From Runella rosea (lineage in GTDB: Bacteria; Bacteroidota; Bacteroidia; Cytophagales; Spirosomataceae), in NCBI RefSeq assembly GCF_003325355.1, contig NZ_CP030850.1, positions 5,201,501-5,265,500 on the forward strand: a DNA stretch of 64,000 bases. Direction: 5' to 3'. The notes under the pieces are model-generated. The model saw only the letters and a program-made list of their open reading frames with translations, was not told the origin of the DNA and searched no databases. Position 1 is the first letter of the stretch; each line of letters opens with the position of its first letter. Below are positions 1 through 7,928 of this stretch, in pieces. The position numbers were made by a program, and so were the translations under genes.

Positions 1-2
1 GA

Positions 3-944
3 AAATCGTTGCAGGTATCGGAGGCACATCAGTTGGGTGACTTCCTGATGTCTGATGAACTGTGTGAAACTTTTCGGGGGATGGCAGTCAGCATTTTGCG
101 GGTGCGTTATGAAACAAATGACGAATACCAAGGCTTGCACAATGCCGTCATGAGTACGTATGCTCCGGGTTTTCAGCGGCACGTCAAAACGAAGTTTCCG
201 ATTGTTCAATTGGCGGAGCCTTTCGATGGTGTAGAGCATTCTTATATGATTACGCCTTTGCTAGCGTATTTTTTTCAAGAACGAAATTACAATGCCGTCA
301 CGGCCATCGGACGCTCTTCTGGGCCGAAGTATACTTTCAATTCCCACGATCTATATCTTTATTTGGGCAGTTGGCTGCTGGCCGATAATCATGAGTTGTT
401 GGAAATGAATCCGACGTTTGGGTGGGTGCTTGACCAAAAAGCATTATCTCCCCCGTTGGACAAGTGGGTGGAGCGCCGCCGGACCACCATCAAGCGTCCG
501 TTTTTGGCCACCCTCGAAAAAGTCTTAAATCCTTGCGGAGCCCGTATTTTAGTGACGTCGGTATTTCATATTACGTATCAGATGAAGATGGCGGAGTTGG
601 CCCTGATGGCAGGATTTGATGGGGTAATGGTGCTGAAACGTGGGCTAGAAGGCAGCCTTGCGCCTGCTACTTCCAAAGCAAGCGGGTTGCTGTGTGCGGT
701 ACGTAATTCAAACGGTCACTTATTTTTTACTCGTTTGGAGCATGATTTTCCCGCGTTTGAACAATTCCGCACAGAAACCGACGACGAAATAGCATCGCCT
801 ACGGCCGAAATAAATGCTGCTTTGATTCGAAAATACTTGCACAACGGGCGTACTGATTACGCCGATTTTGATAACCGGGTAAACTTCGCCAAAGCCCTGT
901 ATATGCGTGGCTTAGATTGGATTGAAAGCCAGATTGGGTATTGA
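3..944 (+). CDS. Anthranilate phosphoribosyltransferase-like protein (TrpD2/YbiB type), 5' end cut by window edge
   Basis: The visible part aligns in order with the TrpD2/YbiB branch of the glycosyltransferase-3 (TrpD) family: a helical N-terminal part, TPLLAYFF, then SPPLDKWVERR, TSVFHITYQMKMAELA and MVLKRGLEGSLAP, where YbiB has TPLLAILL, PPLEKQ, SSVSHPEY and MHGTEGEV. Family members are about 320-330 residues, so roughly 20 N-terminal residues probably lie left of the window. The frame is open to the edge, and the TTG at 9 is unlikely to be the true start. TrpD2 proteins keep the TrpD fold, but YbiB-type members bind nucleic acid rather than making tryptophan, and no trp genes are seen nearby. 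The biological role is therefore uncertain; the family call is fairly firm. Confidence 0.75.
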   Translation, partial: KSLQVSEAHQLGDFLMSDELCETFRGMAVSILRVRYETNDEYQGLHNAVMSTYAPGFQRHVKTKFPIVQLAEPFDGVEHSYMITPLLAYFFQERNYNAVTAIGRSSGPKYTFNSHDLYLYLGSWLLADNHELLEMNPTFGWVLDQKALSPPLDKWVERRRTTIKRPFLATLEKVLNPCGARILVTSVFHITYQMKMAELALMAGFDGVMVLKRGLEGSLAPATSKASGLLCAVRNSNGHLFFTRLEHDFPAFEQFRTETDDEIASPTAEINAALIRKYLHNGRTDYADFDNRVNFAKALYMRGLDWIESQIGY

Positions 945-948
945 TGGG

Positions 949-990
949 GTAGACATTGGACAATTGATTAGCTCAGCGTCCAATGTCTAC
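949..990. terminator. Bidirectional terminator between convergent genes
   Basis: A perfect 13-bp inverted repeat (GTAGACATTGGAC, 16-base loop, GTCCAATGTCTAC) sits between the stop of the TrpD2-like gene and the stop of mnmA. On the plus strand it is followed by a T-rich run (TATTTATTTTC). The position between convergent genes fits a shared terminator. Confidence 0.7.
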
Positions 991-1013
991 TATTTATTTT
1001 CTTCTTTTTCAAT

Positions 1014-2117
1014 TTACTGCCGAAAGCTCTTGCTGATCCAGCCGCCGCCTACCACGTCGTCGCCTTCGTAGAAAACGGCCGCTTGCCCAGGAGCAATGGC
1101 GCTGACCGGGTCATGAAACAATACCTGAATGCGGTCGTCGCTTTCCTGTATAATTGTGGCGGGGGTCCCTTCGTGCTTGTACCGGACTTTGGTCACGGTC
1201 TCTAGCGGCCCTTCGATACGGGCGTATTTTTGAAGATTAAGTTTTGAGACGTACATGCCGTCGCGTTCGAGGTCTTTGTCAATGCCCAAAACCACTTCAT
1301 TGGTATCCTTGCGGATTTCGGTCACAAATACGGGATAGCCCAGCGCAATGCCCAAGCCTTTGCGTTGGCCGATGGTATAAAAAGGATATCCTTCGTGTTT
1401 GCCCACGACCGTGCCGTCTTGCATCACATAATTGCCGCCCATTACTTGGCTTTCAAGCTCAGGCATACGACGTTTAAGAAACCCCCGGTAATCGTTATCG
1501 GGCACGAAACAGATTTCGTAGCTTTCTGATTTATTGACCAAATCCATGAACCCGCGCTCTTTGGCCATCTCCCTAATTTCGGTTTTGCGCAAGTGTCCGA
1601 GCGGAAGTTTGGTCCGCGACAGGCTTTCCTGCGACACACCCCACAATACATAACTTTGGTCTTTCCACGTATCCACTCCTTTAGACACAATGAACCGGTC
1701 GTTTTCTTGACGCATATTGGCGTAGTGACCCGTGGCAATAAATTCACAATCGAGGCGGTCGGCGCGGCGCAATAGTGCGTCCCATTTGATGTGGGTATTG
1801 CACAAAACGCAAGGGTTAGGTGTGCGGCCTTCGAGGTACTCTCCCGTAAAATGGTCGATGACGTAATCGCCAAATTCCGTCCTGATGTCTAATATGTAAT
1901 GAGGGAAGCCCAGTTCGACGGCCACGGTACGGGCGTCGTTGATGGAATCAAGGGAGCAGCAGCCTGTTTCTTTTTTTGAGCCGCCACTGCCGGCATAATC
2001 CCAGGTTTTCATGGTCATTCCGATGACCTCGTAGCCTTGTTCGTGGAGTAATACTGATGCCAGTGAACTGTCGATGCCGCCGCTCATGGCGACCAAAATG
2101 CGTCCGTGTTTGCTCAT
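1014..2117 (-). CDS. mnmA: tRNA-specific 2-thiouridylase MnmA
   Basis: MnmA uses ATP and sulfur from a relay to thiolate U34 in the wobble position of Lys, Glu and Gln tRNAs. The 367-residue protein has the PP-loop SGGIDSS at residues 12-18. The two catalytic cysteines are C106 in NPCVLCNTHIKW and C203 in YEICFVPDNDY. The family strings TGHYA and FYTIGQRKGLG and a C-terminal beta domain are also present. Length and motif order are normal. The ATG at 2117 starts directly at the PP-loop domain (MSKHGRILVAMSGG). It is monocistronic, with a terminator downstream shared with the convergent gene. Confidence 0.96.
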   Translation of the reverse strand: MSKHGRILVAMSGGIDSSLASVLLHEQGYEVIGMTMKTWDYAGSGGSKKETGCCSLDSINDARTVAVELGFPHYILDIRTEFGDYVIDHFTGEYLEGRTPNPCVLCNTHIKWDALLRRADRLDCEFIATGHYANMRQENDRFIVSKGVDTWKDQSYVLWGVSQESLSRTKLPLGHLRKTEIREMAKERGFMDLVNKSESYEICFVPDNDYRGFLKRRMPELESQVMGGNYVMQDGTVVGKHEGYPFYTIGQRKGLGIALGYPVFVTEIRKDTNEVVLGIDKDLERDGMYVSKLNLQKYARIEGPLETVTKVRYKHEGTPATIIQESDDRIQVLFHDPVSAIAPGQAAVFYEGDDVVGGGWISKSFRQ

Positions 2118-2129
2118 AATTGTATCTGA

Positions 2130-2147
2130 CCGAGGTTCAAAGCCTCG
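2130..2147. repeat. Small hairpin repeat CCGAGGTTCAAAGCCTCG
   Basis: CGAGG, a 7-base loop and CCTCG form a small hairpin just upstream of the mnmA start, inside its probable leader. The 12-mer CCGAGGTTCAAA recurs in inverse orientation at 37114-37125, inside a larger hairpin after ilvC, which suggests a dispersed repeat family. Confidence 0.5.
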
Positions 2148-2277
2148 CGATGATTGGTTTGATATGTATTTGTTTTACTTGTTGTTTTAGCCTGTTTTAT
2201 CTGGCCAATTTTGCACTAACAAATTTTTGGGTAAATCCATTCAGCCAATAGCCCATAATTTCAGAGGCTATCATTCA

Positions 2278-2988
2278 TCAAAGATCCTCAATGCTCTCTC
2301 GATAGCCCCGACCAATGGGAATAGATACGCCGTTTACTTCCACGATGTCAGCGGTATAAGACTCTATTTTGGAGACCGAAATAATAAAGGACCGGTGAAT
2401 GCGCTTAAAGTCGTTGGTGGGTAACAAAGCCTCCATCTCGTGCGTGCTCATTTTAGAGAGGTACTCATTTTTGGTCGTAACGATGCGGATGTATTCTCGC
2501 TGACTTTCGATGTAAATAATTTCTGAGAATAAAATTTTTACCTTCTTCTTCTGAACATTCAAAAATAGGTAGTCTTTTGTTTCGTGGGTTTCGTGGGTTT
2601 CGTGGGTTTCGTGGGAAGGACGGATGTACTTTGGCGGCATTTTGATCTTATTGACCGCTACCAAAAAACGCTCAAAATCAATGGGTTTTAACAGATAATC
2701 GGCGACGTTCAGGTTAAAGCCTTCGACGGCATATTGATGATACGCGGTGGTGATGATGACGGCCGGCGGATGCGTGAGTGTTTTTAAAAAGGCCATTCCT
2801 TTTAGCTTTGGTAAATGAATATCCAAAAACAGCAGGTCAACGGCGTGTTCCCGAAGGTAATCAGTGGCCAGAATCGCATCCTTAAACGTGCCTTTTAACT
2901 CCAGAAAGGGTACCTGCGAAACATAATCCGCCAGCACTTTTACGGCCAGTGGCTCGTCTTCGATGATAATGCATTTGAGTTTAGACAT
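2278..2988 (-). CDS. LytTR-family response regulator
   Basis: This is a 236-residue two-domain cytoplasmic regulator. The receiver domain spans about residues 1-118, with acidic residues at E10-E12, phosphoacceptor D56 in LLFLDIHLP and K101 in DYLLKP. The LytTR DNA-binding domain (about 138-236) contains IIYIESQREYIRI and FKRIHRSFIISVSKI. The two domains are joined by a repetitive ETH linker (residues about 126-137). The gene overlaps the 3' end of the upstream kinase gene by 8 bp, so both are translated from one transcript. Family members bind paired direct repeats upstream of target promoters. The target is unknown; the divergently placed haloperoxidase-like gene is the nearest candidate (inference). 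Confidence 0.92.
   Translation of the reverse strand: MSKLKCIIIEDEPLAVKVLADYVSQVPFLELKGTFKDAILATDYLREHAVDLLFLDIHLPKLKGMAFLKTLTHPPAVIITTAYHQYAVEGFNLNVADYLLKPIDFERFLVAVNKIKMPPKYIRPSHETHETHETHETKDYLFLNVQKKKVKILFSEIIYIESQREYIRIVTTKNEYLSKMSTHEMEALLPTNDFKRIHRSFIISVSKIESYTADIVEVNGVSIPIGRGYRESIEDL
2580..2615. repeat. Four tandem 9-bp repeats (TTTCGTGGG) coding an ETH linker
   Basis: Four units of TTTCGTGGG run without a mismatch through the inter-domain linker of the LytTR regulator. On the coding strand they encode the PSHETHETHETHETKDY region. Because the unit is a multiple of three, gain or loss of units would change linker length without a frameshift. Confidence 0.9.
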
Positions 2989-4024
2989 GGCTTTTAAGAT
3001 TGATTTTTAAGGTAGCGGTAAACGCTGATTCGTTCTGTTGAATGGATAGGGTGTAGTCAGTATAGAGCAGTTGCAATTGTCGCCGCAGATTGGAAAGACC
3101 GATATTTTCTTTTACACGCGGCCGGTCCGAAAAGGTTTCCGTGGAATTTTTGACCACAAATGATAACTGTCGCTGATTGACCGATAGATGAATATCGATA
3201 AAAGGATGCTCTCGGGTCTCGGAAACACCGTGTTTAAAGGCATTTTCCACCAGCGGTATCAGAAGCAGTGGGGGCAAAGCCTGTTTCATATCTTCGACAT
3301 CATGGTTGAAATTGACCTGCAATGAATCATCATACCGCAGCTTTTCGAGGGCAATGTAATCATTCATTATTTTCAATTCCTGGTCAATGGCAATGTATGC
3401 TCCCCCGGCCTCATAGAGCATAAAACGCAGCAGTTGCGACAGCCGTAAAATTGATTCCGGTGCCAAGTCGGATTTATCCCGGGCCAAAGAATAAATATTG
3501 TTGAGGGTATTGAACAAAAAATGCGGATTGGTTTGGGATTTGAGGTAGTTCAGCTCGGCTTCCTGTTTTTCGATTCGCAATTGTTGGGCCGCCTGTTTTA
3601 ATTTCCGGTAATCATAGATATGCCTTACGATGCCAAAAAAGAAGACGGAAAATAGGCTGAAGGGAACATGTGCTGCCACTCCTTCCCGAGGGGAAGAATA
3701 GGTTTTTAAGGAAAAATAAACGTGTAATCCAATGCCGATATACCGCCAGAAATAGAAGCCAAAAGAGTATAGAAGAAGATGGCCCCCCAACAGGAACGGT
3801 GCGATAAAAATGCGCTTCCATGAACGCCGTAAATAGGGAAGAGTGTACTCAAAAAACAGAAAGTTTAAAACCACCAAATAACTGACCAGCCAAAGGTTGT
3901 TCACGATCCTTTTGAGAAACGTTTCGGGATTGCTCACTAAATCACCAAATAATAAGAGCAACAAATACCCAACGCCAATCTGAAGGTATAATTTGAATCG
4001 TTCGCGGTCTACGGGTCTGTTCAT
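2981..4024 (-). CDS. LytS/YehU-type sensor histidine kinase
   Basis: A 347-residue membrane kinase. The N-terminal half (about residues 10-135) has four hydrophobic segments, then a short coiled coil (about 140-162). The HisKA_7TM-less 'His_kinase' box follows: LKSQTNPHFLFNTLNNIYSL, with H168 as the phosphate acceptor. The ATP-binding N-box is LLLIPLVENAFKHGV and the G-box is ENIGLSNLRRQL. This is the usual partner of LytTR regulators, and the regulator gene follows with an 8-bp overlap. No extracellular sensor domain is visible beyond the membrane segments, so the signal is probably sensed in or at the membrane. Confidence 0.92.
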   Translation of the reverse strand: MNRPVDRERFKLYLQIGVGYLLLLLFGDLVSNPETFLKRIVNNLWLVSYLVVLNFLFFEYTLPYLRRSWKRIFIAPFLLGGHLLLYSFGFYFWRYIGIGLHVYFSLKTYSSPREGVAAHVPFSLFSVFFFGIVRHIYDYRKLKQAAQQLRIEKQEAELNYLKSQTNPHFLFNTLNNIYSLARDKSDLAPESILRLSQLLRFMLYEAGGAYIAIDQELKIMNDYIALEKLRYDDSLQVNFNHDVEDMKQALPPLLLIPLVENAFKHGVSETREHPFIDIHLSVNQRQLSFVVKNSTETFSDRPRVKENIGLSNLRRQLQLLYTDYTLSIQQNESAFTATLKINLKSHV

Positions 4025-4281
4025 GCTGCTATTTTAGGAAATAAATTTCGACAATTCAGTTCCATTTCATTTTGCAGACGACCGAATGAGCATTTTGGTC
4101 AATAAACGACCCAAAAACGTCAATCAAAAAAATCAAAAGCGGTATTCTTCACTGCGTCTCGGCATATTTATGCAATCATTGTTCTTAATACGTTGTGTGT
4201 TGACCGTGAGAGGCCGTTGATTGACACGGCCTTTCAGCCTATTTATTCATGAGGTATTCTTGCAAAAAAAACACGCAGTCT

Positions 4282-5628
4282 ATGAAAAAAAGTGTAGCAA
4301 TTTTGGCAGCCGTTTGGGTAACGGCTGTGTCACTACAGGCGCAGGTAGAACCGGCCGCAAGCCATTGGAAAACATGGTTCATTCCCTCCGGCAAAGCCTA
4401 TCGTTTACCGCCACCTCCCGCGTACAAGGGCGAAGTTACGCAGGTGCTTGCCCGCCAACAATCCCTGAGTGCTGTTGGTAGGCAGCAGATCATGTATTGG
4501 AATGCTGGGGCACCCGGGTATCGTTGGCAACAACTGATGGGGGAATTATGGATGAACGGTTCGAGCCGTGAAGGGGCACTGGCAAATATGCTGCTCGGCG
4601 TAGCTACGTATGATGCCACGATTGCGGCATGGGATACCAAGTATGCCTATGACCGTCCGCGTCCGTACGTGGTTGATAAGCGAATAAAGGTGTATGCCCC
4701 AAAAACCGACAGCCCGTCGTATCCCTGTGAGCATTCGGTGGCGGCCGGTGTGGCAGTAACGCTCATTGCTCATTTTTATCCTTCATTGGCCGATTCGGTG
4801 CATCGCATGGCGCAGCAGCTCATGGCCTCACGGGTTGCGGCAGGGGTGGCTTTTCCGAGCGATACGCAGGCGGGTTTTGAACTTGGTAAACGGGTTGCCG
4901 AAAAAGAACTGCAACATACCAAAGGCTTTGTTCCTAAAAAAGAGTGGGATGGAAAAAGGCCCGAAGGTACGAACTACTGGCAGGGAAAGCCTTCGTTTCC
5001 GTTGGCGGGCCTGAACAAAACCGTTGCGCTGGACAGCAGCAGTCAGTTCCGTCCTGGGCCGCCGCCTGATTTTGCCAAGGAGATGGAAGAAATTAAAAAC
5101 TTCAAGCCTACGTTTCGTTCCACGGCCAATGCCTTTTTTTATGCCGACAATAATTTTTGGGATGATGTGCTGCACAAAAAGATATTTGAGTACAACCTGC
5201 ACCTGAATCCGCCGCGAGCGGCCCGATTGTATGCCATTGCCGCTATCGGAATGTACGATGGATTTTCTGCCTGTTGGGACGCTAAGTATACGTATTGGGG
5301 TACGCGTCCCGATCAATATGATACCTCCTATCGACCAGTGTTGTTTTTTACCCCGCCCTTCCCGGGGTATCCTTCTGGACATGCCATGTTGGGTAGCATC
5401 ATGGCAGAGCTGTATTCTTATTTCTTTCCTTCCGAAAAAACGTATTTTCAGAAAAAAGCCAAAGAAGGAGCCGAATCCCGCTTTCAGGGAGGTATCCACT
5501 TCCGAACCGACAATGAAGTAGGATTAGAGATGGGAAAAAAGGTGGCCGCTTTTATTGTTGAAAAAATAAAGACAGATGGCGCTGATGATGAGTTGTCATT
5601 GCCGAAACAAAAAAAAGGTGGATTATAA
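4282..5628 (+). CDS. Secreted vanadium-dependent haloperoxidase / PAP2-type acid phosphatase family protein
   Basis: From the ATG at 4282 the product begins MKKSVAILAAVWVTAVSLQAQ, a standard signal peptide. An ATG 33 bp upstream would place eleven unlikely residues before it. The all-helical protein (448 residues) carries the PAP2/haloperoxidase oxyanion site: a K-x-RP-like element (TYWGTRPDQY), GYPSGHAMLG at about residue 362, and SRFQGGIHFRTD at about 400. An earlier half has a weaker echo (YDRPRPY, SYPCEHSVAAG), as in two-domain bacterial haloperoxidases. The enzyme would act in the periplasm, either oxidising halides with vanadate or hydrolysing phosphate esters; sequence alone does not decide. 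It is transcribed away from the LytS/LytTR pair. Confidence 0.85.
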   Translation: MKKSVAILAAVWVTAVSLQAQVEPAASHWKTWFIPSGKAYRLPPPPAYKGEVTQVLARQQSLSAVGRQQIMYWNAGAPGYRWQQLMGELWMNGSSREGALANMLLGVATYDATIAAWDTKYAYDRPRPYVVDKRIKVYAPKTDSPSYPCEHSVAAGVAVTLIAHFYPSLADSVHRMAQQLMASRVAAGVAFPSDTQAGFELGKRVAEKELQHTKGFVPKKEWDGKRPEGTNYWQGKPSFPLAGLNKTVALDSSSQFRPGPPPDFAKEMEEIKNFKPTFRSTANAFFYADNNFWDDVLHKKIFEYNLHLNPPRAARLYAIAAIGMYDGFSACWDAKYTYWGTRPDQYDTSYRPVLFFTPPFPGYPSGHAMLGSIMAELYSYFFPSEKTYFQKKAKEGAESRFQGGIHFRTDNEVGLEMGKKVAAFIVEKIKTDGADDELSLPKQKKGGL

Positions 5629-5646
5629 TGCTGCTGACCAGAGTCA

Positions 5647-5718
5647 CTGTCATTGCTGAACAATGACAGATACAGATTGAAAATTTTACAACGTTCCCCT
5701 TATATTGGGGAGCGTTGT
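5647..5718 (+). terminator. Tandem hairpins downstream of the haloperoxidase-like gene
   Basis: Two inverted repeats lie in series. The first is CTGTCATTG, 5-base loop, CAATGACAG (5647-5669). The second is a 12-bp stem with one G-U pair at 5688-5718 (ACAACGTTCCCC, 7-base loop, GGGGAGCGTTGT). The second is followed by a T-rich stretch only after about 30 bases. They plausibly end transcription of the upstream gene, but neither has a textbook U-tract. Confidence 0.5.
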
Positions 5719-6448
5719 GGCGTAATTGGAGAGGTCGTTCTTTTTCTTATTTGAGGTTTCAGATAAAATGTTCCTACGTCCCGAACGATATTTCGTGCGT
5801 TTCATCCCTTATTTAAGATGATTTAACACTTTTTTATTCTTTGATGCAACGTTTGATTATACATTTGCATCATTAAATTGTATTTGTCGCAAAGCAAAGT
5901 TTACCCTTGATTTAAAAGAATGCTGATTGTCCGAAATTGTTGAATAGTGTGTTCGAAATCGGACAGTTGTTTAAAAAACAAAAAACAGTAAATATTTGAT
6001 TATCAGTTATTTATTGATTTTATTTTGTCTGGCACAGCATTTGAAATAAATACATTGAAGATTATTTGTAACCTTTTGTATCAACGCAAGTATTCACTAA
6101 CAGCCATCTTAAAAACATTTTCTTACAGTCATGAAAACAATTTTTTGTTCTACGCACTTCCAGCACAAACCAAGTTCATAAGGTAGTTTGCCATTCATCC
6201 AGTTTATGCGCCTCTTATGTACTTTGTATTGCATAGTACCAGATAAAACAAGCAACTTTGTATCATCATTCAGGAAAAGAAATACCAACAGCCATTAAAA
6301 ACAGTTCTCGTTTACCGTCAGTAATTAACAGCCATTAAAAGTAATCAGTAGTTCAATACCAGTACCTTACAGCATTAGAAAACAAATTAATTACAACAGC
6401 CAATTTAAAACAAAACGGTGCGGCGATCCGCAACACAGCCAAAACATC
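5719..6448 (+). promoter_or_regulatory. Long non-coding region upstream of the small secreted protein genes
   Basis: About 730 bases with no convincing gene. The left half is AT-rich and holds an exact Bacteroidota -7 element, TACATTTG at 5860-5867; the nearest upstream TTTG is only 16 bases away, so the promoter call is weak. A second candidate is CAACTTTG at 6253-6260 with ATTG 21 bases upstream. The right half holds five copies of ACAGCCA and a 16-codon mini-ORF at 6131. It probably contains the promoter and a long leader for the three paralogous genes that follow. Confidence 0.45.
6131..6181 (+). other. 16-codon mini-ORF, MKTIFCSTHFQHKPSS
   Basis: An ATG with an ACAGCCA motif 25 bases upstream opens a 16-codon frame. 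Its first bases, ATGAAAACAATTTT, resemble the starts of the paralogous genes at 6449 and 7327 (ATGAAAACGCTCAT, ATGAAAACAATCAT). It may be a leader peptide or the leftover start of an eroded fourth copy. There is no evidence that it is translated. Confidence 0.3.
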
Positions 6449-6838
6449 ATGAAAACGCTCATCACCTCGCTCGCCTGCGCTTTAGCGCTTACTTCATCCG
6501 TTGCTTTTGCATCAGATCCAACCGAAGACAAAAAAGCCAAGCCTTTGCAAATAGGCGTATTTACGACCAAAGAAGCCAAAATTCAGTTGGCAGTTCGCAA
6601 AAGTGCTGGTCAGAATGCCGTCATTACCTTGCGTGACGCTAAGAAAAATGTGTTGCACGAAGAAGTTATGACCAAGAAGTCAGAAAAATTTGACGGTCGT
6701 TTTGATGTAAGCAATCTCAAAGACGGAGACTACACTTTGGAGATTGTTTCAGGTAACGAAAAGATTGAGAAGCAAGTAAGCATCAAGTCTTCTAAAGAAG
6801 AAGTTTCTCTTCAGCGTAGTGTCCAATTAAACAAATAA
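6449..6838 (+). CDS. Small secreted beta-sandwich-like protein, paralogue 1
   Basis: I do not recognise a named family. The 129-residue product begins with a signal peptide (MKTLITSLACALALTSSVAFA) and has a mature part of about 108 residues. Alternating hydrophobic residues suggest beta strands (IQLAVRK, AVITLRD, YTLEIVSG). The pattern DVSNLKDGDYTLEIVSGNEKI resembles the fold of Bacteroidota C-terminal secretion domains (DGxYxLEI), but it forms the whole protein. It is followed by two closely related genes in tandem with 31- and 49-base gaps, which indicates local duplication. This copy is the most diverged: it lacks the TQRxxTV ending and has SLQRSVQLNK instead. Export to periplasm or surface is likely; function is unknown. 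Confidence 0.8.
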   Translation: MKTLITSLACALALTSSVAFASDPTEDKKAKPLQIGVFTTKEAKIQLAVRKSAGQNAVITLRDAKKNVLHEEVMTKKSEKFDGRFDVSNLKDGDYTLEIVSGNEKIEKQVSIKSSKEEVSLQRSVQLNK

Positions 6839-6869
6839 TTACTTACATCACAGCCATTTAATCAAGACC

Positions 6870-7277
6870 ATGAAATCGTTCGCCATATTGCTCGTAAGTG
6901 CATTGTCATTTGCCTCAACCGCCGTTGTTGCCAATCCTGGAAACACCCCAGCCGTTGGAAACAAAAAAACGGAAAACCGTACTGCCATCACTTTTGAAAC
7001 GAGTGCATACATCACCAAAGACGCGGCTATTCGGTTGGCGGTTAAGAAAAATGCCCCCGAAAGAGTATACATTACACTTCGTGATGCTGGTAACACTGTT
7101 CTTTACAGCGAGACCATTAACAAGAATGAAATGTCATATGCGGCCAAAATCAACGTAAATGACTTGACCGATGGCGCGTACAAACTGGAGATTTCGACGG
7201 GCAAAGACCGCGTAGTAAAACGCCTAAACCTGTCGTCTTCTAAAATGGAGACCCAGCGCTCCATCACCGTAAATTAA
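6870..7277 (+). CDS. Small secreted beta-sandwich-like protein, paralogue 2
   Basis: A 135-residue protein with signal peptide MKSFAILLVSALSFASTAVVA. The mature part closely matches the next gene: FETSAYITKDAAIRLAVKKN, VYITLRDAG, SYAAKINVNDL, DGAYKLEISTGKDRVVKRLN and the ending METQRSITVN. The start ATG lies 14 bases after an ACAGCCA motif. It is the middle gene of a three-copy tandem array on one probable transcript, and a LytS/LytTR pair follows. No catalytic motif is visible; a structural or binding role is possible, but nothing in the sequence proves it. Confidence 0.82.
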   Translation: MKSFAILLVSALSFASTAVVANPGNTPAVGNKKTENRTAITFETSAYITKDAAIRLAVKKNAPERVYITLRDAGNTVLYSETINKNEMSYAAKINVNDLTDGAYKLEISTGKDRVVKRLNLSSSKMETQRSITVN

Positions 7278-7326
7278 TTCCCTTTTTTATATCAATTACA
7301 ACAGCCAATTTTTAAAAACAAAAATC

Positions 7327-7719
7327 ATGAAAACAATCATCAAATCACTCGTTTGCGCTTTGGCGCTTGGTACTACGGTCGCTTTTGCTCACCCAACCGA
7401 TGAAAAATCGAAAGACAATCGCCCCGTACCCGCTTTTGAGTCAAGTACTTATGTTTCAGCCGATGCCAATCTTCGCGTTGCCATTAAGAAAAACACCACT
7501 GACCGAGTATACATCACCTTACGCAATACCGACGGAGTGGTGCTCTTTACCGAAACCATCGGCAAAAAAGAATCAGCGTATGCCGCCAAAATCAATGTGA
7601 AAGACTTGAACGATGGCGTGTATCAGTTGGAAATTTCTTCGGGCAAAGACCGCGTTGTAAAAAAACTGAACCTGACTTCTCAGAAAGTTGAAACCCAGCG
7701 CGTAGTGACGGTTTTGTAA
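7327..7719 (+). CDS. Small secreted beta-sandwich-like protein, paralogue 3
   Basis: A 130-residue protein with signal peptide MKTIIKSLVCALALGTTVAFA. It shares long stretches with paralogue 2: FESSTYVSADANLRVAIKKN, VYITLRNTDG, SAYAAKINVKDLNDGVY and LEISSGKDRVVKKLN. Its signal peptide is nearer to paralogue 1, so exchange between copies may have occurred (inference). The ATG lies 19 bases after an ACAGCCA motif. A strong terminator 33 bases after the stop ends the array. Function is unknown. Confidence 0.82.
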   Translation: MKTIIKSLVCALALGTTVAFAHPTDEKSKDNRPVPAFESSTYVSADANLRVAIKKNTTDRVYITLRNTDGVVLFTETIGKKESAYAAKINVKDLNDGVYQLEISSGKDRVVKKLNLTSQKVETQRVVTVL

Positions 7720-7752
7720 ATTTCAGCACCCAACAATCATATCTTGCGAGAG

Positions 7753-7779
7753 GGCGATGCGTTTGCATCGCCTTTTTTA
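7753..7779 (+). terminator. Rho-independent terminator of the three-gene array
   Basis: A perfect 8-bp GC-rich stem (GGCGATGC, loop GTTT, GCATCGCC) is followed immediately by TTTTTTA. It lies 33 bases after the third paralogue's stop. Confidence 0.92.
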
Positions 7780-7928
7780 TTGGTCTCACGCTGGCCATCC
7801 GTCGTTTCATCAGAATTTGATTTACAGAATGTACTGAATGGGCTTCTTTTGTGATGAAGTTAAAGGGCTAGAAATGATTAAAAGTTTTGTATGATGCTTA
7901 ATCGGCCAACTTTTAATGCTTACTGACC

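Larger units (their letters stand above)
6100..7307 (+). repeat. Seven dispersed copies of the motif ACAGCCA, mostly followed by TTAAAA
   Basis: Copies start at 6100, 6288, 6328, 6396, 6435, 6850 and 7301. Most extend to a pattern like AACAGCCATTTAAAA. All lie between genes, and the last three are each 8-20 bases before the ATG of one of the tandem secreted-protein genes. Spacings of 40 bp (6288 to 6328) and 39 bp (6396 to 6435) are near whole helical turns. A 7-mer would be expected about 0.07 times in this length by chance. Confidence 0.8.

Noticed and set aside
1442-1873. 143-residue frame on the mnmA strand in another frame
   Set aside because: It overlaps mnmA completely and has no known domain.
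2580-2615. Possible CRISPR-like array
   Set aside because: The units are contiguous 9-bp coding repeats with no spacers.
4828-5499. 223-residue open frame antisense to the haloperoxidase-like gene
   Set aside because: The sense strand has a signal peptide and catalytic motifs; the antisense product is basic and motif-free.
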